Positions 16,862 to 23,856 of a stretch of 28,671 nucleotides of DNA are shown here, piece after piece. The notes below the pieces were generated by a model. The model had not been told where the DNA came from, made no database searches, and saw only the letters and a program-made list of their open reading frames with translations. Positions within the stretch are counted from its first letter, which is position 1. Each line of letters begins with the position of its first letter. Position numbers and translations under genes: made by a program. Source of the stretch: Flavobacteriaceae bacterium UBA6231 (GTDB lineage Bacteria; Bacteroidota; Bacteroidia; Flavobacteriales; Flavobacteriaceae); NCBI GenBank assembly GCA_002441545.1, contig DJWL01000172.1, positions 993-29,663 on the forward strand, read 5' to 3'.

Positions 16862-16899
16862 TAAACATATTTCATGACAATTGTCATGAAATATGTTTA
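16862..16899. repeat. 38-bp perfect palindrome downstream of hypC
   Basis: The two 19-base halves are exact reverse complements about the centre at 16880/16881, with no unpaired loop. The core is TGACAATTGTCA. It starts 13 bp after the hypC stop. As RNA it would fold into an 18-19-bp hairpin but has no U-run after it on the plus strand. As DNA its core has the TGA-N6-TCA layout of Crp/Fnr-family operators. Either a 3' stabilising hairpin or a protein-binding site is possible. Confidence 0.8.
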
Positions 16900-16951
16900 T
16901 AAAAAGCATTAATATTGCTCCGTTCATCAAAAGAAACTTTTTAATAGCAGC

Positions 16952-16992
16952 AAGAGTCTGGGAAATTCAAATCTTCCAGACTCTTCTATTTT
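16952..16992 (+). terminator. intrinsic terminator after the hox-hyp operon
   Basis: A 12-bp stem (AAGAGTCTGGGA with TTCCAGACTCTT, one G-U pair, 16952-16963 and 16974-16985) with a 10-nt loop is followed by CTATTTT. The stem is GC-richer than its surroundings. It would end transcripts from hypC before the response-regulator promoter. Confidence 0.75.
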
Positions 16993-17019
16993 ATAACATT
17001 AAATTCTTAATTTCAAGTA

Positions 17020-17037
17020 TTTTAAGCAAATCTTAAG
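17020..17037 (+). promoter_or_regulatory. response-regulator box 1 (autoregulation)
   Basis: TTTTAAGCAAATCTTAAG, two TTAAG half-sites repeated with an 11-bp period as is common for OmpR-family regulators. It is identical to the box at 19451-19468 before the pump gene. It lies 32 bp upstream of a -7-like AAATTTTG at 17070-17077. Confidence 0.65.
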
Positions 17038-17069
17038 TCTATAATAGTGCCTTTTTGAAATTAAAGAGT

Positions 17070-17077
17070 AAATTTTG
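17070..17077 (+). promoter_or_regulatory. candidate -7 element of the response-regulator gene
   Basis: AAATTTTG matches TAnnTTTG at all but the first position. It is exactly 32 bp after box 1, the same spacing as at 19501 and 19328. The start codon is only 4 bp further on, so the transcript may be leaderless. Confidence 0.4.
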
Positions 17078-17081
17078 CAAC

Positions 17082-17750
17082 ATGAAATTACTAATTGTTG
17101 AAGACGAACCCGGAATATCTAACTTTTTAAAACAAGGATTAGAGGAAGAATCTTATTTAGTAGATGTTGCTGAAGAAGGTAAAACCGGTTTGGAGTTAGC
17201 CTTAACTGGTAATTACGATTTATTACTTTTAGACTGGATGCTTCCTGATTTAAGTGGGATTGAAATTTGTAAACAATTCAGATTAAAATATAAAAAAACT
17301 CCTGTAATATTTTTAACAGCCAAAGACACTGTAGACGAAACCATTTTTGGACTTCAGTCTGGAGCCAATGATTATATAAAAAAACCTTTCCATTTTAATG
17401 AACTTTTAGAACGCATAAAAGTACAATTAAGGCCAAAACTTGAAGAGGATTTTTTATTCACCTTAGGAAATATAACCTTAAACAACAAATTGCACAAAGT
17501 ATTTAAAGGCGATGAAGAAATTACTTTAACCCAAAAAGAATTTGCTCTTTTTGAGTTTCTAATAAAAAACAAAGGTAATGTCTGCAAACGAACTTGTATT
17601 ATTAAGAAGGTTTGGGATATACATTTTGACTATAATACTGGCGTTATTGATGTTTACATCAATGCATTGAGGAAAAAATTAAAACTAAATGCTAACGAAG
17701 ATTATATTCAAACTATACGAGGTTTAGGATATATTGCTAAAGAATTATGA
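17082..17750 (+). CDS. OmpR-family response regulator, likely metal-responsive
   Basis: A 222-residue protein counted from the ATG at 17082, which gives MKLLIVEDEP, the normal receiver-domain start; an in-frame TTG at 17055 adds nine unsupported residues. In the receiver domain, Glu7/Asp8 bind Mg, Asp51 in LLLLDWMLP is the phosphorylation site, Thr79 lies in FLTAKD, and Lys101 in IKKPF is the conserved lysine. The C-terminal winged helix (about 128-222) has LTQKEFALFEFLIKNKG, the recognition-helix region DVYINALRKKLK, and TIRGLGYIA. It resembles CusR/CzcR-type regulators of metal efflux. It overlaps the sensor-kinase gene by ATGA. An identical DNA box lies before this gene and before the pump, supporting self- and pump activation. 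Confidence 0.93.
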   Translation: MKLLIVEDEPGISNFLKQGLEEESYLVDVAEEGKTGLELALTGNYDLLLLDWMLPDLSGIEICKQFRLKYKKTPVIFLTAKDTVDETIFGLQSGANDYIKKPFHFNELLERIKVQLRPKLEEDFLFTLGNITLNNKLHKVFKGDEEITLTQKEFALFEFLIKNKGNVCKRTCIIKKVWDIHFDYNTGVIDVYINALRKKLKLNANEDYIQTIRGLGYIAKEL

Positions 17751-19123
17751 ATTTAAGCTTTAAAAATAGAATTGCTTTACATTATATGATTGCAACAGCC
17801 ATCATAATGGCTGTTATTTTTAGTGTTGTATTTTTTGTGGTACAAGAAACCATGTATCAAAACATTGATAATGATTTAACTTTTGAAGCTTCAAAACATT
17901 CTGGCGAAATAAAAATAATTAACAGTGCTATTCATTTTATCAATAAAAAAGAATGGGAAGAAATTGAACATACAGAAATTCAAATTAACCCTGTATTCAT
18001 TCAAATAATCGACACATTAGGAAAGGTAATGGATAAATCTCCAAACCTTAAGAGTGATGTTCTGTCATTTAAAAATTCAGAAAAATATTCAACCCATTTT
18101 AATACCTATTTAAAAGACAAGGCTATTAGGCAAATTCAAAAACCCATACAAAGTAATGGAGAAACAAAAGGATATATGCTAGCAGCCATGTCATTAGAAC
18201 CATCAATGATGGTATTGATTAAATTAAGAAATGTCTTAATTATATCTTTTTTATTGATGCTCTCAGTCCTTTATTTTATATCTAGATACTTAGCTGGCAG
18301 AAGTATAATTCCTGTAAAAAGCATTACAGAAACCACAAATCATATTACAAAAAACAACCTAAACCAACGCGTAGAATTGCCTTTTTATAAAGATGAGCTT
18401 TATGATTTATCGTTTGGAATTAACAAACTGCTTAAACGTATTGAAGATGCTATTGAGAGAGAAAGACAATTTACATCTGATGCCTCTCATGAATTACGCA
18501 CACCTCTTTCTTCATTACGAGGTACATTAGAAGTTTTAATTAGAAAACCAAGAACACAAGAAGAGTATGAGAGTAAAATAAAAGATAGTCTTTCTGAAAT
18601 TGACAGAATAACTCAAACTCTAGAACAGTTATTATTATTAGCTAGATTAGATTCATCAAGTAAAATAAAAAATGATGAAATTATTGCATTATCTACTCTT
18701 ATTGAAGAAATTTTATCAAGAAACAACAATGCAATTCTTTTAAAAAACGTATCAGTAGAGTTAAAATCTGATACTTCTGAAAACTTCATTGTTCCAAAAT
18801 ATTATGCTAATCTTATTTTAGACAACATCATAAATAATGCTATAAAATATTCCAAAAGCGACAGCAAAATTCTCATAAGCATTACCAAAGCGAAAGACAA
18901 TATTATTTGCATTATTAAAGATAATGGTCTTGGTATTAAAAAAGAAGATATCCCTTTTGTTTTTAATCACTTTTTTAGGTCAGATGCCTTAAAACACAAA
19001 CATATTTATGGAAATGGTTTAGGCTTATCTATCGCACAAAAATCAGCTGAAGCAATAAATGCTAAAATCTATGCTGAGAGCTCAATAAATGCGGGGTCTG
19101 TTTTCACTGTAAAATTTAAGTGA
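17747..19123 (+). CDS. sensor histidine kinase of the metal-efflux two-component system
   Basis: A 458-residue membrane kinase. TM1 is at about 11-33, a periplasmic sensor region at about 34-160, TM2 at about 163-182, and a HAMP linker follows (PVKSITETTNHI...). HisKA has DASHELRTPLSSL with the phosphorylated His248. The HATPase domain has the N box (DNIINNAIKYSKS), G1 (IKDNGLGI), F box (FNHFFRSD) and G2 (GNGLGLSIA). All catalytic motifs are intact. The periplasmic region has no His-rich or Met-rich metal motif, so the signal cannot be read from the sequence; the neighbouring pump suggests periplasmic divalent metal. Box 4 for the response regulator overlaps its stop codon. Confidence 0.93.
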   Translation: MNLSFKNRIALHYMIATAIIMAVIFSVVFFVVQETMYQNIDNDLTFEASKHSGEIKIINSAIHFINKKEWEEIEHTEIQINPVFIQIIDTLGKVMDKSPNLKSDVLSFKNSEKYSTHFNTYLKDKAIRQIQKPIQSNGETKGYMLAAMSLEPSMMVLIKLRNVLIISFLLMLSVLYFISRYLAGRSIIPVKSITETTNHITKNNLNQRVELPFYKDELYDLSFGINKLLKRIEDAIERERQFTSDASHELRTPLSSLRGTLEVLIRKPRTQEEYESKIKDSLSEIDRITQTLEQLLLLARLDSSSKIKNDEIIALSTLIEEILSRNNNAILLKNVSVELKSDTSENFIVPKYYANLILDNIINNAIKYSKSDSKILISITKAKDNIICIIKDNGLGIKKEDIPFVFNHFFRSDALKHKHIYGNGLGLSIAQKSAEAINAKIYAESSINAGSVFTVKFK

Positions 19124-19131
19124 ATATTAAG
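19114..19131 (+). promoter_or_regulatory. response-regulator box 4 (degenerate), overlapping the kinase stop codon
   Basis: ATTTAAGTGAATATTAAG keeps the TTTAAG-N6-TTAAG layout with four differences from the 18-base box sequence. It lies 33 bp before TAAATTTG at 19165-19172. It is the weakest of the four, but its spacing to a perfect -7 element supports it. Confidence 0.4.
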
Positions 19132-19164
19132 AACCCTAATTATACATATCTGCAAAAAAAATCT

Positions 19165-19260
19165 TAAATTTGTGGCATATTTAAGAGATAATTAATTTTA
19201 TAGTTAATATAATTTCTTAAACGGTTGGTTAGGTTCGGGGTGGTTCCCGAACCTTTTTTT
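19165..19260 (+). ncRNA. candidate small RNA 1 with promoter and intrinsic terminator
   Basis: A perfect -7 element TAAATTTG (19165-19172) predicts a start near 19178. The transcript would run about 82 nt with no ATG and end in a strong terminator: AGGTTCGGG/CCCGAACCT (19231-19239 and 19246-19254), 6-nt loop, eight T. An inverted repeat TCTTAAAT/ATTTAAGA (19162-19169 and 19179-19186) overlaps the promoter. The start site and the RNA itself are inferred. The simplest alternative is that this is only the terminator of the kinase operon. Confidence 0.45.
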
Positions 19261-19261
19261 T
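19231..19261 (+). terminator. strong intrinsic terminator
   Basis: A nine-pair GC-containing stem, the 6-nt loop GTGGTT and an uninterrupted run of eight T (19254-19261). This is the clearest terminator in the window. It separates the two-component operon from the downstream elements. Confidence 0.88.
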
Positions 19262-19277
19262 GTACTAATTCCAAAAA

Positions 19278-19295
19278 TTTTAAGCAACTCTTAAG
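19278..19295 (+). promoter_or_regulatory. response-regulator box 2
   Basis: TTTTAAGCAACTCTTAAG differs from boxes 1 and 3 at one base. It starts 17 bp after the terminator and precedes by 32 bp the -7-like TCTCTTTG at 19328-19335. No gene follows before the next terminator. Confidence 0.65.
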
Positions 19296-19327
19296 AAAGC
19301 AAATAGCTTATTTTAAAACACAAGTGC

Positions 19328-19420
19328 TCTCTTTGTTTTTGTTAAAAAATAATGATTTATTTATTTTAATGTTTTGAGTTAAACTAAAAAGGCTAAGAAA
19401 ATTATAAGCCTTTTGTTTTT
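19328..19420 (+). ncRNA. candidate small RNA 2 with regulator box and terminator
   Basis: From a -7-like TCTCTTTG (19328-19335), 32 bp after box 2, a transcript starting near 19341 would run about 80 nt to a terminator (19387-19420). Its only ATG-initiated frames are five and two codons, so it would be non-coding. The evidence is the architecture; expression is not shown. Confidence 0.45.
19387..19420 (+). terminator. intrinsic terminator-like hairpin
   Basis: AAAAGGCT (19387-19394) pairs with AGCCTTTT (19407-19414) around a 12-nt loop, followed by GTTTTT. It lies between box 2 and box 3, so it insulates the pump promoter from upstream transcription. Confidence 0.65.
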
Positions 19421-19450
19421 CAATAACTTACAAACAAATAAAAGTTCTAA

Positions 19451-19468
19451 TTTTAAGCAAATCTTAAG
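19451..19468 (+). promoter_or_regulatory. response-regulator box 3 (pump promoter)
   Basis: TTTTAAGCAAATCTTAAG, identical over 18 bases to box 1. It lies 32 bp upstream of TAAATTTG, an exact -7 element, which itself precedes the pump start codon by 23 bp. Confidence 0.7.
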
Positions 19469-19500
19469 GCTTTATTTAAATAAATCTTGGTTATGCATTT

Positions 19501-19508
19501 TAAATTTG
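19501..19508 (+). promoter_or_regulatory. -7 promoter element of the RND operon
   Basis: TAAATTTG matches TAnnTTTG exactly and predicts a transcription start near 19513 with a leader of about 19 nt. No -33 TTTG was found at normal distance, consistent with activation from box 3. Confidence 0.6.
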
Positions 19509-19531
19509 TATTGTAATTAAATACACTTAAA

Positions 19532-22500
19532 ATGTTAGAAAAAATTATCCAGTATAGCATTCATCATAAACTTATTGTTTTGCTTTTCACTACAGGCATC
19601 ATTGGTTTTGGTTTTTATTCACTATCAAATATTCCCATAGGAGCTGTTCCAGACGTCACAAATAATCAGGTACAAGTCATCACTACTTCAAGAAATTTGG
19701 CTACTGAAGATGTCGAAAAGTTTTTAACCTATCCTGTTGAGTTAGAAATGGCAAACTTACCTAGTGTAAAAGAAATTCGCTCTGTCTCTAAATTTGGATT
19801 ATCGGTTGTTACTGTTGTGTTTGAAGATAACATTGGTACCTATTTGCCAAGACAACTTATTGCTGAAAAAATAAAAAGTGCAGAAGAAAAAATTCCTGCT
19901 GGATTTGGAACTCCTTTTATGGGTCCCGTTTCAACAGGACTTGGAGAAATTTATCAATATGTAATCAATGTAGACCCTAAATATAAAGACAAGTATTCAT
20001 TATCCGATGTCCGTACCATTCAAGATTGGATTGTAAAACGACAACTTTCAGGAATTCCCGGAGTAGTTGAAGTAAACACTTGGGGAGGCCATTTAAAACA
20101 ATATGAAGTTGCCTTAAATCCAGAACGATTGAGAGCAATGAATGTTTCTCTTTTTGATGCTTTTGATGCTTTAGAAAAAAACAACAGTATTGCAGGTGGA
20201 GGTTATATTGAAAAACTTAATGAAAGTTATTTTATTCGTGGTGAAGGTTTAGTTAATTCTTTAGAAGATATTGAAAACATTGTAGTTACCACAAGAGAGA
20301 ATGTTCCAGTTTACATAAAAGATATCGCAAAAGTCGGATTTGGATATGCCAATCGTTTTGGTGCAATTACCGGAAATGGTGAAGGAGAAAAAGTACTTGG
20401 TCAGGTTATGATGCTAAAAGATGCCAATTCAAATGCTGTTATAAATGCAGTTAAAGATCGCGTTAGTGAAATTCAATCTTCATTACCTCCAGGAATAAGT
20501 ATTAATCCTTTTTTAGAACGAAGCGAACTTATTGCAAAAACAACTACAACTATTGCAGAAAACTTAATACTAGGTTGTTTAATCGTCATATTTGTTGTGG
20601 TTTTACTTTTAGGGAACATGCGCTCTGGTTTGGTAGTAGCTTCTGTTATCCCTTTATGCTTACTTTTTGCATTATCGCTCATGTACATTTTTGGTGTAGA
20701 TGCTAACCTTATGAGTTTAGGTGCCATTGACTTTGGTATTATCATAGATGGTGCGGTAATTATTGTAGAATTTATTGCATTTAAAATAACAAGCCAAAGA
20801 GCTAAACTTTTATCTCTTCCAAAAAATGAAAGACAAGGGTTAATTGATAAAATCACCTTTCAAGGTGCTACCAAAATGATGAAATCGGCAGTTTTTGGCC
20901 AGTTAATCATCATCATCGTTTTTATACCCATATTATCATTAGTCAATGTTGAAGGAAAAATGTTCCGACCAATGGCCTTGGTATTTTGTTTTGCCCTAAT
21001 TGGCGCCATGGTTTTGTGCTTCACCTACATTCCGGTAATGGCTTCCTTATTTATAAAACCTTCAAATGTTGAAAAAAGGACTATATCTTCAAGACTGATA
21101 GCTTTTCTTGAAGATAAATACCAACCCACAATTTCATGGGCTCTTCGTCAAAAAAGATTGGTATTAACACTTTCAGTGGTTTTATTATTAGTAACCGCAT
21201 TTTTATACTCAAGAATGGGTGGCGAATTTGTGCCAACACTAGATGAAGGTGATTTTGTTATACAACCTATACTTAAAACAGGAACCTCTTTAACCAAAAC
21301 AGTTGAAGCCACAACCAGAATGGAAAAAATACTTAAAAAATTTCCAGAAGTAGAACAAGTAGTAAGTAGAATTGGAGCTGCTGAAGTTCCAACAGATCCC
21401 ATGTCAATGGAAGAAAGTGATGTGATTATGAAATTAAAACCAAAAGGCGAATGGGTTTCTGCCAAAACTAAAGATGAATTAGCTAATAAATTTAAAGAAG
21501 CCCTATCTGAAATTCCTGGAGTTGATTATGAATTTACGCAGCCTATTGAAATGCGTTTTAACGAACTTATTACTGGTGTGCGTGCAGATTTAGCTATTAA
21601 AATATTTGGTGAAGATCTGGATATTCTTTACAAAAAAGCCCTAGAAGTAGAAAAAGCTATTAAAAATGTTGAAGGTGCTGCCGATATATCAGTTGAAAAA
21701 ACAGCTGGATTACCACAAATGATTGTTAAGTATAAAAGAAACAATATTGCCAAATACGGTCTAAATATTCAAGACTTAAATAAAATAATTACTATGGGAT
21801 TTGCCGGAATGCCAACCGGGACAGTTTTTGAAGGCGAAAAGCAATTTGATTTAGTAGTGAGATATGATGAAAAACACAGAAAAGATATTCAAAATATTGA
21901 AACTGCATCGGTATTACTTCCAAATGGTTACAACTTACCATTAAGTGAATTTGCAGAAATAAGTTATACTAAAGGTCCTGCAAAAATTTCAAGAGATAAC
22001 ACAAAACGTCGCATAGTTGTTGGAGTGAATGTTAGAAATCGAGATTTAGAATCTGTTGTTAAAGATGTACAAGATATTATTAATAAAGAAGTAAAACTTC
22101 CTGTAGGTTATACAGTAAGTTATGGAGGTCAATTTGAAAATCTTAGAACGGCTTCTGCAAGATTAAAAGTAGCCGTACCAATCGCACTTATTTTAATATT
22201 TGTGTTATTGTATTTTGCCTTTGATTCTGTAAAAGAAGCCTTAATTATTTATAGTGCCATTCCGCTCTCTGCTATTGGTGGTGTGCTTCTACTCTATTTT
22301 AGAGATTTGCCTTTTAGCATTTCTGCTGGCGTTGGTTTTATAGCTCTTTTTGGTATCGCTGTTTTAAATGGCATTGTACTCATTGAGGAATTTAAAGAAC
22401 TTAAGGCACATGGAATTACAAACATTAATAAACGTATACTTATGGGAACAAATAACAGACTAAGACCTGTTTTACTAACTGCCGCCGCCGCCGCACTAGG

Positions 22501-23854
22501 TTTTCTACCAATGGCTATTTCAACCTCAGCTGGGGCAGAAGTGCAACGTCCGTTAGCAACCGTTGTTGTTGGAGGACTTATTAGTGCAACAGCATTAACA
22601 CTTGTTGTCTTACCGGTTTTGTATGCTATGTTTGACAGAAAGGGTCATTTACCAAAAATAAAAAACAAGAGATTACCTTTATTTGTTCTTTTATTGTTAC
22701 CCATTTTAAGTATCTCTCAAACTAAAGAAATTACAGCAGAACAAGCTGTTGAAATAGCTTTAGAGAACAATAACATGTTAAAAGCTTCAACTAATAAAGT
22801 AAATCAATCAAAACAATTAATTGGAAGTGCTTTTAATATTGACAAAACCCAGATTTACTATCATTATGACGAAAACAATATGGCAGAAAATGGAGAGCCT
22901 TTAAAAGTATTTGGCATCAGTCAATCCATACAGTTTCCAACCATTTATGGAACACAAAGAAAGGCAGAGAAACAAAAAACAAAATTATCGTTTCAGGAAT
23001 ATTATATTAATGAACGCTTACTAAAAAAGGAAGTTTATAAAGCTTACTACAATGTAGTTTATTCAACCTATGTAGTTGAACAATATAAATATTTAGATAG
23101 TTTATACAATCAATTTTATAAAGCTGCTACAAGGCGTTACGAAGTTGGAGAAACCAATTTGTTAGAAAAGTTAACTGCTGAAACCAAACAAAAAGAAATC
23201 TCTTTAATCCTATTACAAAGTGAAGAAAACGTTACTAAAGCTTATACAACTTTACACGAATGGCTTCAGTCAGATTCTACCTATACTATTCCTAAGCAAA
23301 TGTTTCCTATGTTAGAATTAACTTCGTGGAATACTTCAGAACATCCAGGTTTACTTTATTATGAAACGGCTAAACAATTGTCTGAAACAACACTTTCATT
23401 AGAACGACAACACCTTTTACCAGATTTAAGCTTTTCTGTTTTTCAAGGAACAAATAATGGCTTAAATGCCAAAAACTATTCGGGTTTCCAAGCAGGGGTT
23501 TCCATTCCATTGTGGTTTGGCGCCAATAAATCAAAAATAAATGCTGCTAAAACCCAAACTATGATTATTGATAATGAATATGAAAATTATAAAATTCAAC
23601 TCAATTCAAAATATAAAAGTTTGCAATCAGATTTAAACAAATATGAAGAAGCATTAAATTATTATAATTCTACCGGAGAAAATTTATCTAAGGAATTAAC
23701 CTTAAATGCATCAAAAGCCTTCCAAAATGGTGAAATTGATTTTCTTCAATATGTCCAACTTTTGGAGAGTGCCACAAAAATTAAAATAAACTATTTGCAA
23801 AATCTCTTCGACTATAATTCAACCATTTTAGAATTAAACTATTTAACTTATTAA
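19532..23854 (+). CDS. CzcA-type RND heavy-metal pump fused to a TolC/CzcC-like outer-membrane factor
   Basis: A 1440-residue fusion. Residues 1 to about 1035 are a complete HME-RND pump: two groups of transmembrane helices, the proton-relay segment AIDFGIIIDGAVIIVE (about 397-412), DEGDF (571-575) and the porter-domain signature MRFNELITGVR. The Met triad that binds Cu(I) in CusA is replaced by Gln578, Glu628 and Glu678, and MRFNEL is typical of CzcA/CnrA pumps, so Zn, Co, Ni or Cd is more likely than copper. Residues about 1047-1064 are a hydrophobic segment ending ILSISQ like a signal peptide. Residues 1065-1440 are a coiled-coil outer-membrane efflux protein (EITAEQAVEIALENNN, then repeated helical hairpins). 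The membrane-fusion gene follows after 2 bp. The fused layout is known in Bacteroidetes. Confidence 0.94.
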   Translation: MLEKIIQYSIHHKLIVLLFTTGIIGFGFYSLSNIPIGAVPDVTNNQVQVITTSRNLATEDVEKFLTYPVELEMANLPSVKEIRSVSKFGLSVVTVVFEDNIGTYLPRQLIAEKIKSAEEKIPAGFGTPFMGPVSTGLGEIYQYVINVDPKYKDKYSLSDVRTIQDWIVKRQLSGIPGVVEVNTWGGHLKQYEVALNPERLRAMNVSLFDAFDALEKNNSIAGGGYIEKLNESYFIRGEGLVNSLEDIENIVVTTRENVPVYIKDIAKVGFGYANRFGAITGNGEGEKVLGQVMMLKDANSNAVINAVKDRVSEIQSSLPPGISINPFLERSELIAKTTTTIAENLILGCLIVIFVVVLLLGNMRSGLVVASVIPLCLLFALSLMYIFGVDANLMSLGAIDFGIIIDGAVIIVEFIAFKITSQRAKLLSLPKNERQGLIDKITFQGATKMMKSAVFGQLIIIIVFIPILSLVNVEGKMFRPMALVFCFALIGAMVLCFTYIPVMASLFIKPSNVEKRTISSRLIAFLEDKYQPTISWALRQKRLVLTLSVVLLLVTAFLYSRMGGEFVPTLDEGDFVIQPILKTGTSLTKTVEATTRMEKILKKFPEVEQVVSRIGAAEVPTDPMSMEESDVIMKLKPKGEWVSAKTKDELANKFKEALSEIPGVDYEFTQPIEMRFNELITGVRADLAIKIFGEDLDILYKKALEVEKAIKNVEGAADISVEKTAGLPQMIVKYKRNNIAKYGLNIQDLNKIITMGFAGMPTGTVFEGEKQFDLVVRYDEKHRKDIQNIETASVLLPNGYNLPLSEFAEISYTKGPAKISRDNTKRRIVVGVNVRNRDLESVVKDVQDIINKEVKLPVGYTVSYGGQFENLRTASARLKVAVPIALILIFVLLYFAFDSVKEALIIYSAIPLSAIGGVLLLYFRDLPFSISAGVGFIALFGIAVLNGIVLIEEFKELKAHGITNINKRILMGTNNRLRPVLLTAAAAALGFLPMAISTSAGAEVQRPLATVVVGGLISATALTLVVLPVLYAMFDRKGHLPKIKNKRLPLFVLLLLPILSISQTKEITAEQAVEIALENNNMLKASTNKVNQSKQLIGSAFNIDKTQIYYHYDENNMAENGEPLKVFGISQSIQFPTIYGTQRKAEKQKTKLSFQEYYINERLLKKEVYKAYYNVVYSTYVVEQYKYLDSLYNQFYKAATRRYEVGETNLLEKLTAETKQKEISLILLQSEENVTKAYTTLHEWLQSDSTYTIPKQMFPMLELTSWNTSEHPGLLYYETAKQLSETTLSLERQHLLPDLSFSVFQGTNNGLNAKNYSGFQAGVSIPLWFGANKSKINAAKTQTMIIDNEYENYKIQLNSKYKSLQSDLNKYEEALNYYNSTGENLSKELTLNASKAFQNGEIDFLQYVQLLESATKIKINYLQNLFDYNSTILELNYLTY

Positions 23855-23856
23855 TC

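Noticed and set aside
17055..17081. TTG-initiated extension of the response regulator by nine residues
   Set aside because: Receiver domains start at MKLLIVEDE; the ATG at 17082 gives this exactly, and the extension overlaps the promoter-like element.
19532..23854. Naming the RND pump CusA (copper/silver)
   Set aside because: The three methionines that bind Cu(I) in CusA are replaced by Gln, Glu and Glu, and the porter motif MRFNEL fits divalent-metal pumps.
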